Below, one piece after another: positions 17,886 to 28,938 of a stretch of 64,000 nt of DNA. Both the position numbers and the translations under genes were made by a program. Source of the DNA: Rhizobium glycinendophyticum (lineage in GTDB: Bacteria > Pseudomonadota > Alphaproteobacteria > Rhizobiales > Rhizobiaceae); the NCBI RefSeq assembly GCF_006443685.1, contig NZ_VFYP01000001.1, positions 2,294,001 to 2,358,000 on the forward strand, given 5' to 3'. Numbering within the stretch: the stretch's first letter is position 1; the number at the start of each line of letters is the position of its first letter. Under the pieces are notes generated by a model that had not been told where the DNA came from, did not search any database, and saw only the letters and a program-made list of their open reading frames with translations.

Positions 17886-18758
17886 ATGGCAAAGGTCGGA
17901 TTCATCGGTTTGGGCGTCATGGGGTATCCGATGGCAGGCCACCTCAAAGCCAAGGGTGGTCACGAGGTGACGGTCTATAATCGCACCAGCGCCAAGGCCG
18001 AAGCCTGGGTGAAGCAGCATGGCGGCAGCCGGGCCTCCACACCCGCCGAAGCCGCGCGGGACGCAGACTTCGTCTTCACCTGCGTCGGCAATGACGATGA
18101 CTTGCGCTCGGTGACCATAGGCGCCGAAGGCGCTCTCGCCGGGATGAAATCAGGCGCCATCCTGATCGACAACACGACCGCCTCGGCTGAAGTGGCCCGC
18201 GAACTGGCCGAGGCAGCGGCAGCCCGTGGCTGCGGCTTCATCGACGCGCCCGTCTCGGGCGGACAGGCCGGCGCGGAAAACGGTGTCCTGACGGTGATGT
18301 GCGGCGGCGAAGCTGAGGTGTTCGACAAAGCGAAATCCATTATCGATGCCTATGCCCGGATGGTCGGCCTGATGGGTCCGGCCGGCGCCGGCCAGCTGAC
18401 CAAGATGGTCAATCAGATCTGCATCGCCGGCCTCGTTCAGGGCCTCGCGGAAGGCATTCACTTCGGCAAGAAGGCCGGCCTCGATATCGAGAAGGTGGTT
18501 GAAGTCATCTCCAAGGGCGCTGCTGGATCCTGGCAGATGGAGAACCGTCACAAGACGATGAACGTCGGCAAATATGATTTCGGCTTCGCCGTCGATTGGA
18601 TGCGCAAGGATTTGGACATCGTTCTGAACGAAGCGAGACGCAATGGCAGCAGCCTCCCGGTGACGGCGCTTGTCGACCAGTTCTACGGTGAGGTGCAGAA
18701 GCTCGGCGGCAAGCGCTGGGATACGTCGTCGCTCCTGGCAAGGCTAGAGGCAAAATGA
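17886..18758 (+). CDS. 3-hydroxyisobutyrate dehydrogenase family oxidoreductase
   Basis: The 290-residue enzyme of the beta-hydroxyacid dehydrogenase family begins with the NAD(P) motif VGFIGLGVMGYPMAGHL. It has the substrate motif DAPVSGGQAGAENGVL near 122 and the catalytic Lys in GAGQLTKMVNQ near 171. These residues support reduction or oxidation of a small beta-hydroxyacid; candidates are 3-hydroxyisobutyrate, tartronate semialdehyde or glyoxylate/succinic semialdehyde. The exact substrate cannot be read. Its stop overlaps the start of the DNA alkylation repair gene. Confidence 0.9.
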   Translation: MAKVGFIGLGVMGYPMAGHLKAKGGHEVTVYNRTSAKAEAWVKQHGGSRASTPAEAARDADFVFTCVGNDDDLRSVTIGAEGALAGMKSGAILIDNTTASAEVARELAEAAAARGCGFIDAPVSGGQAGAENGVLTVMCGGEAEVFDKAKSIIDAYARMVGLMGPAGAGQLTKMVNQICIAGLVQGLAEGIHFGKKAGLDIEKVVEVISKGAAGSWQMENRHKTMNVGKYDFGFAVDWMRKDLDIVLNEARRNGSSLPVTALVDQFYGEVQKLGGKRWDTSSLLARLEAK

Positions 18759-19441
18759 TCGGCCACTCCTCGACCGCAGCAGAGATCATCGCGCACCTGC
18801 GCTCGATGCGGTCGGAGGAGAATGTTGCCAGTATGGCACGCTTCGGGATTGTGACGGACACCGCACTCGGTATCGGAAACACCGCAATCCGGAAACTCGC
18901 GAGGCTCATCGGGAAAGACCAGCCGCGCGCACATGAACTCTGGCGGTCCGGCGTTCGTGAAGCGCGCCTGCTGGCAATCTGGACCTTCGATCCGATGCTG
19001 CTGGCGGTGGACGAAGCGAAGCGCCTCGCCGAAGATTTCAACTCCTGGGAAATCGTCGATGCGGCTGCCGATCTTTTGACGCAACCGCCCTACTGGCACC
19101 ATCTCGTCGAAGCCTTCGCGACAGACGACCGAGAATTTGTCAGGCGTGCCGCCTTTGCCATGATCGCAGGTGCCACAGTCCACAACAAAAAGGAACCGGA
19201 CGAGACCTTCCTCGACTGGCTGCCGCTCATCGAGCGCAATGCAACGGATCCGCGGCATTTCGTCAAAAAAGCGGTCAACTGGGCATTGCGCAATATCGGC
19301 AAACGCAGCCGGCCCTGCCATACAAAGGCACTCTTGCTAGCGGAAAGGCTGGCGAGCTCCGATGACGCGAGTGCCCGCTGGATCGGCAAGGACGCGATGC
19401 GCGAGCTGAGCGATCCGAGACGCATCGCCAAACTAAGCTAG
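18755..19441 (+). CDS. AlkD-like DNA alkylation repair protein
   Basis: The 228-residue protein is built of HEAT-like helical repeats. It shows family landmarks: GIGNTAIRKLARLIGKD, SGVREARLLAIWTFDP, the helix with NSWEIVDAAADLL, and HFVKKAVNWALRNIGKRS. The Trp and Asp in these positions are those AlkD glycosylases use to remove bulky N3- and N7-alkyl purines. The start overlaps the stop of the dehydrogenase (AAATGATC), so the two are translated together although their functions look unrelated. Confidence 0.88.
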   Translation: MIGHSSTAAEIIAHLRSMRSEENVASMARFGIVTDTALGIGNTAIRKLARLIGKDQPRAHELWRSGVREARLLAIWTFDPMLLAVDEAKRLAEDFNSWEIVDAAADLLTQPPYWHHLVEAFATDDREFVRRAAFAMIAGATVHNKKEPDETFLDWLPLIERNATDPRHFVKKAVNWALRNIGKRSRPCHTKALLLAERLASSDDASARWIGKDAMRELSDPRRIAKLS

Positions 19442-19454
19442 GGCCGAAGCGATC

Positions 19455-19943
19455 CTACTCTTCGCCGGACTTCTGATTGTCCAGCAGCATGTAGTCGAGC
19501 GGCAGTTCGGTCGTGTACTTGATCTGCTCCATGGCGAAGGCCGAAGACACATCGCGGATCTCGATTTTGGCGATCATCCGCTTGTAAAAGGCGTCATAGG
19601 CGGCGATATCGGGCACGACGACGCGCAGGAGATAGTCGACATCGCCACTCATACGGTAGAACTCGACCACTTCCGGGAACTCGGCCACCACTTCGGAAAA
19701 CCGCTTCAGCCATTCTATGGAGTGACTTGATGTCCGGATCGACACGAAAACGGTGACCTTCGTGTTGACCTTCACGGGATCAAGCAGGGCAACACGACGG
19801 CGAATGACACCATCTTCTTCCATTTTCTGGATTCGCCGCCAGCACGGCGTGGTCGACAGACCGACTTTCTTCGCCAGATCCGCCACGGCGAGGGTAGAGT
19901 CCTCTTGGAGGATACGAAGGATTTTGCGATCGAGGCGATCCAT
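19455..19943 (-). CDS. Lrp/AsnC family transcriptional regulator
   Basis: The 162-residue protein has the Lrp layout. It has an N-terminal HTH (LDRKILRILQEDSTLAVADLA and VGLSTTPCWRRIQKMEEDGV), a linker, and the C-terminal ligand-binding RAM domain with the GDVDYLLRVVVPD motif near 105. Such proteins sense amino acids and act as octamers or larger. Ligand is unknown. A candidate autoregulatory repeat lies just upstream. It follows a uracil-DNA glycosylase gene on the same strand with a 51-base gap. Confidence 0.9.
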   Translation of the reverse strand: MDRLDRKILRILQEDSTLAVADLAKKVGLSTTPCWRRIQKMEEDGVIRRRVALLDPVKVNTKVTVFVSIRTSSHSIEWLKRFSEVVAEFPEVVEFYRMSGDVDYLLRVVVPDIAAYDAFYKRMIAKIEIRDVSSAFAMEQIKYTTELPLDYMLLDNQKSGEE

Positions 19944-19964
19944 GATGATTCCCGTAAAAACTGA

Positions 19965-19986
19965 TTTTCTCCGATATAGCGGAAAA
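19965..19986. promoter_or_regulatory. Candidate Lrp operator
   Basis: The inverted repeat TTTTC-T-CCGATATAGCGGA-AAAA lies about 22 bases upstream of the Lrp-type gene. It has the core TCCG-ATATAG-CGGA with AT-rich flanks. Lrp-family proteins usually bind their own promoters at such sites. Confidence 0.35.
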
Positions 19987-19994
19987 ACAGCGAT

Positions 19995-20693
19995 TCAAGG
20001 AAAATCATTTCGCCCTATCAACAGGGAAACTTCTCGTCGGAGCACAGGCAGAACTTCCGCCTCGAACCACGGATGCCGTTTCAACCAGCCCGTATTGCGC
20101 CAACTTGGGTGAGGCAGCGGAAGCACGCGCGGCCCGGCGGTGTTGGCAAGAAAAGTATCCCGCCACCGCTCCACCGTTTCCGTCATCGTCCGCCCGCGCC
20201 GACCACCCAGATGCCAGGCCTGCGCATATTGGCCAATGGCGAGGATCAGCTCGACCTGCGGCATCGACCGCATCACCGTTTCCCGCCAATGCGGCGCACA
20301 TTCGCGGCGCGGCGGCAGATCGTGACCCTCGGAGTTATAGCCGGGAAAGCAGAAGCCCATGGGCGCGATGGCGAAGCGCGACCGATCGTAGAAAGTCTCG
20401 CGATCGACCCCGAGCCAGAACCGCAGCCGGTCACCGGACGCGTCGTTGAAGGGAATACCGCTTTCATGCACGCGCAGACCCGGCGCCTGACCCGCAATCA
20501 AGACTTTTGCGGTCGACGAGAGATAGGCGACCGGGCGAGGCTCATGCGGCATCCGGTTTTGAGGACCGCCCGCGGGACAGTCGCGGCAGAGACGACATTG
20601 CGAGATGGCGTGAATGAGCGTGTCCACCGGAACCGGCGCATCGGAGGACCGCACAATGGGGGGCAGGGAAATATCCGTCATTCTACGTGTCAC
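19995..20693 (-). CDS. Uracil-DNA glycosylase family protein (family 4/5-like)
   Basis: The 232-residue protein has Cys residues in QCRLCRDCPAG near 31-38. It also has the glycosylase motif GQAPGLRVHESGIPFNDASG, and a later FCFPGYNSEG...RRECAPHW block whose Cys complete a probable 4Fe-4S set. The second active-site motif is HPSWRN. This fits iron-sulphur uracil-DNA glycosylases that remove uracil from DNA. The GTG start follows directly after the upstream stop with GGGGAA eight bases ahead; an ATG four codons in is the alternative. It is likely co-transcribed with the nuclease gene upstream. Confidence 0.85.
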   Translation of the reverse strand: MTRRMTDISLPPIVRSSDAPVPVDTLIHAISQCRLCRDCPAGGPQNRMPHEPRPVAYLSSTAKVLIAGQAPGLRVHESGIPFNDASGDRLRFWLGVDRETFYDRSRFAIAPMGFCFPGYNSEGHDLPPRRECAPHWRETVMRSMPQVELILAIGQYAQAWHLGGRRGRTMTETVERWRDTFLANTAGPRVLPLPHPSWRNTGWLKRHPWFEAEVLPVLRREVSLLIGRNDFP

Positions 20694-21287
20694 TCAGTCA
20701 TTTCCCCGAAACCATCGACCTACGGCGTCAAACGTTAACGTCTGCAACCAGCCGCCCGGTTCCGTCGCCTCCAGCCTCTGCAGCCGACGCCAATCCTCCG
20801 GACGGTCGAAAGAGCCGGCCCAGATCCCCTCACCTGACTTGCGCGCCTGCAGTTCCGCCATGTGGTAATCGCCGTCTGCCACAGCAAGGCCTGCGGCCAC
20901 CATTTGGTGACCGAGATCGACCGCCCCCCTGCGACAGGTCACCAGAAGGCGACCATAGCGATCTTCGTCGCCCTCCTGCCCAAAGCACTCGGTGGGAGCT
21001 CCTCTCAGAAGAAGGATAAGCTCCGCCCGCGCCGCCATGCCACAGTCATAGGAGCCGCTTGGCCGATCGCACATCTGGCCAAGTTCCGGGGCATCGATCC
21101 CCTTCATGCGCAGGCGTCGTCCCTCTTCCGCCAGCGTGTCGCCATCCAACACGACAAACGGCCCACGGGTTCGGATCGCCTGCACATTCTCGATCTTTGC
21201 GATGATCAAAAGCGCCAGGAAGAGTATGCCACCGCCCACCACCACATCCCGCAGCCGCTGACTGATCACCGCCACATTCCCTCCCAT
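20694..21287 (-). CDS. Thermonuclease (SNase)-like membrane-anchored protein
   Basis: The protein has one N-terminal membrane helix (VVVGGGILFLALLIIAKIE) and then an SNase-like OB fold. Catalytic motifs are visible: VVLDGDTLAEEG with the calcium-binding Asp, LRMKGIDAPELGQMC with the Arg and acidic residues, and DRYGRLLVTC with the second Arg. It is probably a membrane-tethered extracytoplasmic nuclease. I start at the ATG at 21287; a GTG at 21269, better spaced from GGAGGG, is possible. It directly abuts the glycosylase gene. Confidence 0.85.
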   Translation of the reverse strand: MGGNVAVISQRLRDVVVGGGILFLALLIIAKIENVQAIRTRGPFVVLDGDTLAEEGRRLRMKGIDAPELGQMCDRPSGSYDCGMAARAELILLLRGAPTECFGQEGDEDRYGRLLVTCRRGAVDLGHQMVAAGLAVADGDYHMAELQARKSGEGIWAGSFDRPEDWRRLQRLEATEPGGWLQTLTFDAVGRWFRGND

Positions 21288-21393
21288 TTCAAAAACAAAA
21301 CCTTTGCGCACATGGCAAACAAATCCTTCCACTGCAGGATCTTCTTAAGAATTGGTCGCTAAGTTCGCCTGAGGCGCGGAAGACTGCAACTTC

Positions 21394-22929
<1,536 letters not shown>

Positions 22930-22932
22930 CCC

Positions 22933-23355
22933 TCAGCCGAAGAGCCGGGTGACGATCACATAACCGCTGAAGGCGGCATTCGCGACAATGAGACAGAACA
23001 CCGCAAAGGACCCAAGATCCTTGGCATTGCGTCCGACTGTCGAGATCTCCGGAGAGATTCTGTCCACCAACTCTTCGATCGCCGTGTTCAACGCCTCGAC
23101 GCAGAACATCAGCAGCATCAGCACCACGAAGGCGAGAAACTGCAGTGGCGTCGCACCGACCAGTGCGAAGATCGCAAGGCCCGCGAAGAAGGCCAGGATT
23201 TCGTGCCGGAAGGCCGCCTCCTGGATGAGGCGCTTGAAACCTTGGGCAGAATACTGTCCGGCCGCGAAGAGATGGGCGATGCCCGTCTTCTTCTCGAAGG
23301 TTGCGGCGGCGAGCTTACGGGGGGCCGGTGGCCCCTTCTTCTTCGGATTAGCCAT
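22933..23355 (-). CDS. dgkA: Diacylglycerol kinase DgkA
   Basis: The 140-residue protein has three membrane helices and the DgkA catalytic pattern [20 protein letters not shown] with the conserved Glu residues. It also has [12 protein letters not shown]. It recycles diacylglycerol to phosphatidic acid, for example after membrane-derived oligosaccharide (cyclic glucan) modification. A basic N-terminal extension of about 30 residues precedes the first helix. Its start overlaps the cobT stop by eight bases, so it is translated from the cobT message. Confidence 0.92.
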   Translation of the reverse strand: MANPKKKGPPAPRKLAAATFEKKTGIAHLFAAGQYSAQGFKRLIQEAAFRHEILAFFAGLAIFALVGATPLQFLAFVVLMLLMFCVEALNTAIEELVDRISPEISTVGRNAKDLGSFAVFCLIVANAAFSGYVIVTRLFG

Positions 23356-24370
23356 GGGTCTTGTTGCTCACGCCCGCCTGTTCAAAAGTCGCCATACCGG
23401 AATGGCAGGCGGCAGCCGCCTTGACGATACCGGCAGCGAGCGCTGCCCCGGTGCCTTCGCCAAGCCGCATGCCGAGCGCCAGCAGCGGCGTCTTGCCGAG
23501 TTTTTCGATTGAACGGAGATGCCCGGGCTCTGCCGAGACATGGCCGATCAGGCAGTGATCGAGGGCTGAGGGGTTGGCAGCCTTCAGGATCGCGGCCGCC
23601 GCTGTCGCCACGTAACCGTCGATCAAGACGGGGATCTTCTCCATCCGGGCGGCGAGAATGGCACCCGCCATCGCGGCGATCTCACGTCCGCCGAGACGAC
23701 GCAGCACCTCCAGCGGATCCGACAGATGCTCGCCATGGAACGCAACCGCCTGCTTCACGGCTGCAATCTTGCGCGACAGCACGTCGCCTTCCGACCCGGT
23801 GCCCGGTCCCACCCAGTCTTCCGCCTCGCCGCCATAAAGCGCGAGGTTGATGGCGGCTGCAATGGTCGTGTTGCCGATGCCCATCTCGCCGATGCACAGG
23901 AGGTCAGTGCCCCCCGCAATGGCTTCCATGCCGAAGGCCATGGTCGCTGCGCAGTCGCGCTCGGAAAGTGCTGCCTCGCAGGTGATGTCGCCGGTTGGAT
24001 AGTCGAGCGCCAGATCGAAGATCTTCAGGCCGAGATCATAGGTCACGCAGATCTGGTTGATCGCCGCGCCGCCGGCCGCGAAATTTTCGACCATCTGCTG
24101 AGTGACCGATGACTGGAACGGCGTGATCCCGTGCTTGGTGACGCCGTGATTGCCGGCGAAGATCGCGACGAGCGGACGGGTGACGGCAGGTGGGCGCCCG
24201 GTCCAGGCCGCAAGCCACATGGCGATCTCCTCGAGACGCCCGAGCGCACCCGGTGGCTTTGTCAACATGCGGTCCCGATCACGCGCCGCAACCAGCGCCG
24301 CGGTATTCGGCCCCGGCAGGTCGCGCAGGAGGACGCGAAAATCGTCGAATGGCAGGCCGGTAACGGTCAT
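23348..24370 (-). CDS. cobT: Nicotinate-nucleotide-dimethylbenzimidazole phosphoribosyltransferase
   Basis: The enzyme makes alpha-ribazole phosphate for the lower ligand of cobalamin (called CobU in Pseudomonas denitrificans). The start giving [12 protein letters not shown] has AAGGAAG eight bases upstream and yields 340 residues, the usual length. Motifs: [13 protein letters not shown] near 40, [29 protein letters not shown], and the catalytic-Glu region [12 protein letters not shown] near the C-terminus. It is divergent from cobS with about 110 bases between. No cobalamin riboswitch is visible in that gap. Confidence 0.95.
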   Translation of the reverse strand: MTVTGLPFDDFRVLLRDLPGPNTAALVAARDRDRMLTKPPGALGRLEEIAMWLAAWTGRPPAVTRPLVAIFAGNHGVTKHGITPFQSSVTQQMVENFAAGGAAINQICVTYDLGLKIFDLALDYPTGDITCEAALSERDCAATMAFGMEAIAGGTDLLCIGEMGIGNTTIAAAINLALYGGEAEDWVGPGTGSEGDVLSRKIAAVKQAVAFHGEHLSDPLEVLRRLGGREIAAMAGAILAARMEKIPVLIDGYVATAAAAILKAANPSALDHCLIGHVSAEPGHLRSIEKLGKTPLLALGMRLGEGTGAALAAGIVKAAAACHSGMATFEQAGVSNKTHG

Positions 24371-24480
24371 GGGATGCGCTTCCTTGTAATCTGCAGACAA
24401 ATCGGGCTTTGTGGGATCTCTCATACTGACCGCGCTCGCCAGTCTCAACTCAAAAAGCGGCGGCTGCGGTCGTCATATGG

Positions 24481-25281
24481 ATGGATGACTCATTGATGCT
24501 GAGTGGGCGTGACCTGGTGAACGAGACGGCAAGGGCGATTGCCTTCCTGAGCCGCATTCCCGTGTCGGACCGGCATTTTGCCAACCATGACGGAAATCTG
24601 TCGAAAACCGTGGCGGCCTTTCCCCTCGCCGGTCTGTTGATCACGCTGCCGGCGGCTTTGCTGCTCGGCATCCTCGCTCTCGCCGACGCTCCGCCCCTTG
24701 TCGCCGTTCTGACGGCACTCGGCCTGCAAATGCTCGTGACCGGCGCCCTGCATGAGGACGGACTGACCGACACGGCAGATGGTCTCGGTGGTGGACGCGA
24801 CCGCGATCGAGCGCTCACGATCATGAAAGACAGCCGCATCGGTACTTACGGCGCCCTTGCCCTGATCCTGTCTGTGGCACTGCGCACAGCCGCTCTGGCG
24901 GCACTGCTGCCGGTCTGGCCGGCCCTTGCCATCCCTCTCGCCTGGCTCGCAAGCGCGGCCGCCAGCCGGGCTGCCATGGTGTGGCACTGGTCGTCACTTC
25001 CGCCGGCAAAGGCGGACGGCGTCGCGGCTTCCGTGGGCCAGCCCGATCCCGCCTCCACCCGTTTCGCCATCGGCTGCGGACTGACAGCGCCGATCCTTCT
25101 CGGTCTCCTCGTCCTGCCCTTCGCAGCGGTATTTACCTCACTGATCGTCAGCGGCGTGCTGACGGCAGGGTTTACCGCCTATGTCCGATCGAAGATCCGG
25201 GGTCACACCGGCGACACCATCGGCGCCACCCAACAGGTCGCCGAGATCGGATTTCTCGCCTCCCTTGCCATCTTCCTTTAG
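24481..25281 (+). CDS. cobS: Adenosylcobinamide-GDP ribazoletransferase
   Basis: This membrane enzyme joins adenosylcobinamide-GDP to alpha-ribazole, the last cobalamin step (called CobV in P. denitrificans). The 266-residue protein has AIAFLSRIPV near the start and the active-site block LHEDGLTDTADGLGGGRDRD near 93. KDSRIGTYG and the C-terminal GDTIGATQQVAEI follow. Five to six hydrophobic helices are present. The start is uncertain: ATG at 24481 or 24496. It stands divergent to cobT, whose product makes one of its substrates. Confidence 0.93.
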   Translation: MDDSLMLSGRDLVNETARAIAFLSRIPVSDRHFANHDGNLSKTVAAFPLAGLLITLPAALLLGILALADAPPLVAVLTALGLQMLVTGALHEDGLTDTADGLGGGRDRDRALTIMKDSRIGTYGALALILSVALRTAALAALLPVWPALAIPLAWLASAAASRAAMVWHWSSLPPAKADGVAASVGQPDPASTRFAIGCGLTAPILLGLLVLPFAAVFTSLIVSGVLTAGFTAYVRSKIRGHTGDTIGATQQVAEIGFLASLAIFL

Positions 25282-25315
25282 GCATCCGATATAGATGGCG
25301 AGCGAAAGGACGCCG

Positions 25316-25537
25316 ATGGAATCGCCCTGCATTCTGATCTGTTCGATAGACGACAAGACCGGCTTCTGTTTCGGCTGTGGCCGAACACGTGACGAAATCG
25401 GCCGCTGGACGAGCTATTCGAGCGAGGAACGCCGGACGATCATGGCAAGCCTTCCGGCGCGCCTGGAGGGTGTTGAGCGCAAGCCCCGACGGGAGACACG
25501 CCGCAGCCGAATGCAGCGCGAGCGCGGGACCGGTTGA
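25316..25537 (+). CDS. DUF1289 small Cys protein
   Basis: The 73-residue protein carries the DUF1289 pattern: [11 protein letters not shown] with a Cys set spaced C-x3-C-x8-C-x2-C, then [20 protein letters not shown]. The four Cys suggest metal binding. A basic Arg-rich tail follows. GAAAGGA lies six bases before the ATG. Function is unknown. The stop overlaps the start of the following protease (TGATG), so the two are probably co-translated. Confidence 0.88.
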   Translation: MESPCILICSIDDKTGFCFGCGRTRDEIGRWTSYSSEERRTIMASLPARLEGVERKPRRETRRSRMQRERGTG

Positions 25538-26235
25538 TGCGGTTTGTCCTCGGCCTTGCGATCCTCGGCATTGGGCTGGTCCTGCTCGTGATCAACCACG
25601 ACCAGGGCCGAACCTTCGGCGTCGATAACGAGGCTGTCGGCAGGATCGTTGTCGCCCTGCCCATCCTGCTGATGATCTCGAGCAGCATCCTGCTTGGGCG
25701 CCGGTCGCTCGGCCAGGGCTTGCGGCAGATGTTGATCTGGGTGCTGATCGCACTCGCACTGGTGACCGGCTATCTTTACCGGGACGACATGCGCACCATT
25801 GGCGAGCGGGTGCTGGCCGGTCTCCTTCCCGGCCGTGCGGTCAGCGTCAGGACAGACGATGGAACGACGGAGGTCGTGATCCACAAGTCACTCGGCGGCC
25901 ATTTCGAGACCAGCGTCGACATCGGCCCCGTCTCCGTTCCGGTGCTCATCGACACAGGCGCAAGCTCGGTCGTTCTGAAATTCGAGGATGCGGTGAGGAT
26001 CGGCATCGATCCGAACACGCTGCAGTTCACCCGCACCGTCCTGACCGCCAATGGTCAGGCCCAGGCAGCCCCGATCCGCCTGCCGGAACTCAGGCTTGGT
26101 GACATAAGGCGCACCGATGTTCCGGCCGTTGTCCTCGAGCAGGGACGGCTTGACCAGAGCCTGCTCGGCATGAGCTTCCTCTCCACCCTTGGGTCCCTGC
26201 AAATGCAGACCGACGAGCTTCGCTTGCGTGACTGA
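25537..26235 (+). CDS. TIGR02281-type membrane-bound aspartic protease
   Basis: The 232-residue protein has three membrane helices in the first 85 residues. A retropepsin-like domain follows, with the catalytic motif VLIDTGASSVVL near 133 and the second conserved strand LLGMSFLSTLGS near the end. This is the TIGR02281 clan AA aspartic protease family common in rhizobia. It likely acts on the periplasmic face as a dimer. The natural substrate is unknown. The start ATG overlaps the DUF1289 stop; a TTG three bases earlier is also possible. Confidence 0.88.
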   Translation: MRFVLGLAILGIGLVLLVINHDQGRTFGVDNEAVGRIVVALPILLMISSSILLGRRSLGQGLRQMLIWVLIALALVTGYLYRDDMRTIGERVLAGLLPGRAVSVRTDDGTTEVVIHKSLGGHFETSVDIGPVSVPVLIDTGASSVVLKFEDAVRIGIDPNTLQFTRTVLTANGQAQAAPIRLPELRLGDIRRTDVPAVVLEQGRLDQSLLGMSFLSTLGSLQMQTDELRLRD

Positions 26236-26239
26236 TGGA

Positions 26240-27001
26240 TCAGGCTCGGAGCTTGTAGCCCGTCCTGAAGATGAAGGTCAGCACCGCCAGGCAGATGACG
26301 AGAAACACGCCGATCATGCCGACGCTGATCAGCGGATGCACGTCCGACGCTTCAAAGAAACTCCAACGGAAACCGCTGACGAGGTAGAGGACCGGATTGA
26401 GATGGCTGACCGCTCGCCAGAACGGCGGCAGCATGTCGATCGAGTAGAAGGTACCACCAAGGAAGGTAAGCGGCGGCACGACGAGCGACGGCACAAGGTT
26501 CAACTGCTCGAAATTCTTGGCCAGAACCCCGATGATGAAGCCGGCAAGGCTGAAGGTCACTGCCGTTAGTACCATAAACAGCAGCATCAGGACCGGGTGA
26601 GCGATGCGCAGGTCGACGAAGAACATGGCCGTGAAAAGGATGATCAGGCCGATCATCATGCCCTTCGTGGCAGCAGCCCCGACATATCCGAGAAGGATTT
26701 CGCTCATTGCCACGGGGGCCGAGAGCAGTTCGTAGATCGTGCCTGTGAATTTGGGGAAATAGATCCCGACCGAGCCGTTCGAAATACACTGGGTGATCAG
26801 CGCCAGCATGATCAGCCCCGGCGTGATGAAGCCGCCATACGAGACGCCGCCCACCTCCTGCATGCGCGAACCAACGGCCGCGCCGAAGACGATGAAATAG
26901 AGGGCGGTGGACAGGACCGGCGAAATCACGCTCTGCAAAAGCGTGCGTCGGGTGCGGGCCATCTCGTAGAAATAGATCGACTTGACCGCTTCCGTATTCA
27001 T
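26240..27001 (-). CDS. ABC-2 type transporter permease (NodJ/YadH-like)
   Basis: The 253-residue protein has six hydrophobic helices and ABC-2 motifs: [38 protein letters not shown] and [20 protein letters not shown]. It ends with a short charged tail. The family includes the NodIJ lipo-chitin exporter and E. coli YadGH. The substrate is unknown. Its start overlaps the stop of the ATPase gene upstream (ATGA), so the two form one exporter. Confidence 0.92.
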   Translation of the reverse strand: MNTEAVKSIYFYEMARTRRTLLQSVISPVLSTALYFIVFGAAVGSRMQEVGGVSYGGFITPGLIMLALITQCISNGSVGIYFPKFTGTIYELLSAPVAMSEILLGYVGAAATKGMMIGLIILFTAMFFVDLRIAHPVLMLLFMVLTAVTFSLAGFIIGVLAKNFEQLNLVPSLVVPPLTFLGGTFYSIDMLPPFWRAVSHLNPVLYLVSGFRWSFFEASDVHPLISVGMIGVFLVICLAVLTFIFRTGYKLRA

Positions 27002-27924
27002 GCCTTGGCTCCGATCAATGAGACGAAGATGTCCTCGAGAGAGGTTTGACGGGTCGAAAGGTCATCGAAGTGAAGCCCGGCTGCTTCCAACGCCTGCAGC
27101 AGGCGGCCCACATGCCCGTCATTCTTGTCGAGTTCATAACTGTAGACTAACTGGTCACCTGCCTCATTGAGTACCAGGTCCCAGGCAGACAGACTGTCGG
27201 GAACGGATGCGATCGGCTCCAGCAGATTAATCGCCAGCTGCTTCTTGCCGAGCTTGCGCATCAACGCGTCCTTGTTCTCGACCAGCAACAGGCGCCCCTT
27301 GTCGATCACCCCGATGCGATCGGCGATCTCCTGCGCTTCCTCGATATAGTGCGTGGTGAGGATGATGGTGACGCCCGTCTTCCGCAGTCGCTCCACGAGC
27401 TGCCACATATCCTTGCGGAGCGCCACATCGACGCCAGCCGTCGGCTCATCCAGGAACAGGATACGCGGCTCGTGCGACAGCGCCTTGGCGATCAGGACAC
27501 GCCGCTTCATGCCCCCGGACAGTTCGCGCAGGGCATTGTTGCGTTTGTCGAACAGCGAGAGGTCGCGCAGGATCTGGTCGATGAGCGCCGGATTGGCCTT
27601 CTTGCCGTTCAGTCCGCGTGAAAAGCTGACGGTATTGAACACCGTCTCGAACATGTCGGTCGTCAGTTCCTGTGGCACCAGCCCGATCTCTCCTCGGGTC
27701 TTGCGGAACTCCGTCACCACATCATGACCGGCGACCGTGACGCTTCCAACGGAAGGATTTGTCATGCCGCAAATGATCGAAATCAGCGTCGTCTTCCCCG
27801 CGCCATTCGGCCCGAGCAGCGCCAGGATCTCGCCCTCCTCGATATCAAAGGTGACATCGTCGAGGGCCTTGAAGCCGTTGGCATAGGTTTTGGAAAGCGA
27901 GCGAATGGAGATGATCGGGGGCAT
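26998..27924 (-). CDS. ABC transporter ATPase (NodI/YadG-like)
   Basis: The 308-residue protein has Walker [13 protein letters not shown] near 38, the signature [15 protein letters not shown] near 138, and Walker [13 protein letters not shown] near 159. The H-loop is in [14 protein letters not shown]-terminal domain of about 90 residues follows, as in the NodI/CcmA-like export ATPases. It pairs with the downstream ABC-2 permease. Upstream is an unassigned 189-base gap containing a short GC-rich CCGCT-TG-AGCGG hairpin near 28046. Confidence 0.93.
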   Translation of the reverse strand: MPPIISIRSLSKTYANGFKALDDVTFDIEEGEILALLGPNGAGKTTLISIICGMTNPSVGSVTVAGHDVVTEFRKTRGEIGLVPQELTTDMFETVFNTVSFSRGLNGKKANPALIDQILRDLSLFDKRNNALRELSGGMKRRVLIAKALSHEPRILFLDEPTAGVDVALRKDMWQLVERLRKTGVTIILTTHYIEEAQEIADRIGVIDKGRLLLVENKDALMRKLGKKQLAINLLEPIASVPDSLSAWDLVLNEAGDQLVYSYELDKNDGHVGRLLQALEAAGLHFDDLSTRQTSLEDIFVSLIGAKA

Positions 27925-28113
27925 GGAGCACTCGGTGAACGGGGAGCGAAACGCCTATATAGGCCCTTCCCGGTGATGCGCCAGAGCCAAGGGCGAGACG
28001 GTCTGTCCACGCTCGAAGACAATGCCCGATCCAACGCCGCCGGCCGCTCAAGCGGTCGACGGCCTATTTGATCCCCAGAACGTGAAGCTCAGGAAGTGTT
28101 GCCAGGCTACGCC

Positions 28114-28938
28114 TTACTTGATGCGCAGCTGGGCTGCCTTGATCTGCACCAGCGTGTCCAGGTTCTGGTTGACGCGGCAATAGAACTCTTCGTCGATGAA
28201 GGGGCGAAGCATGAAGTCGTTGCCGCCGACCTTCAGGAAGCGCGCAGACAAGAGACGATTGGTCGAGGAAGACACGCCGATGATCCGCAGCTCATGCGAA
28301 CCACGCACCGCGCGAATGCGGCGCGTCAGCTCGAAGCCGTCGATGTCCGGCATGTTGTAATCGGTGACGACAAGCGCAACATCCGGGTTGGCTTTCAGGA
28401 TCTCGATTGCCTTGGCGCCGCTTTCTGCCAGGCTGACACGGAAATTGTAACGCTTCAGACGACTGGAGAGCAGCGCGCGGGCCGTCGCGCTGTCGTCGAC
28501 GATCAGCACGTGGTGGCGATGGTTGGTGAGGAAGCGATAGACCGACTCCGCCAGCATTTCGACCGCGAAGATATTGTCCTTCAGGATATAGTCGACAATG
28601 TCTTTGGCCAGCAGCTTCTCGCGGGTCTCGTCATGGAACGTGCCGGTGAAGACGATGGTCGGGATATTGCAGTCGATGAGATATTCGAGCGCCTCGCCGT
28701 TTTCCGCTCCCGGCAAGTTGATGTTCGAGATGGCGAGCGTGACCGGCTCTTCCGAGAGCTCGTTGGCCATCTGCAGATCCTCAAAGGTTCTGCAGATTTC
28801 GACATCGACGCCCATCAGTTCCTTCAAGCGCTGACTGATCATTTGAGTAAAGACGTTCGAGTCTTCTCCCAGGATGATCCGGACGTCGGGAAATGTTTCC
28901 CCGGAATACTGCATTCCGGATATGCCAAGGATAGCCAT
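28114..28938 (-). CDS. Tandem receiver-domain response regulator, first receiver degenerate
   Basis: The 274-residue protein has two CheY-like receiver domains and no output domain. The second (about 145-262) is complete: VLIVDDSATARALL, phospho-Asp in LVVTDYNMPDIDGFEL, SSS, and a C-terminal RPF in place of KPF. In the first (about 18-135) the expected phospho-Asp position reads LAISNINLPG, with Asn. So the first domain is probably not phosphorylated and may dimerise or sense another signal. I start at the ATG at 28938, with AGAAGG upstream. No kinase lies beside it. Confidence 0.88.
   Translation of the reverse strand: MAILGISGMQYSGETFPDVRIILGEDSNVFTQMISQRLKELMGVDVEICRTFEDLQMANELSEEPVTLAISNINLPGAENGEALEYLIDCNIPTIVFTGTFHDETREKLLAKDIVDYILKDNIFAVEMLAESVYRFLTNHRHHVLIVDDSATARALLSSRLKRYNFRVSLAESGAKAIEILKANPDVALVVTDYNMPDIDGFELTRRIRAVRGSHELRIIGVSSSTNRLLSARFLKVGGNDFMLRPFIDEEFYCRVNQNLDTLVQIKAAQLRIK

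Noticed and set aside
24371..24480. Cobalamin riboswitch between cobT and cobS
   Set aside because: The gap is only about 110 bases and I see no B12-box-like conserved sequence; it is too short for a full element.
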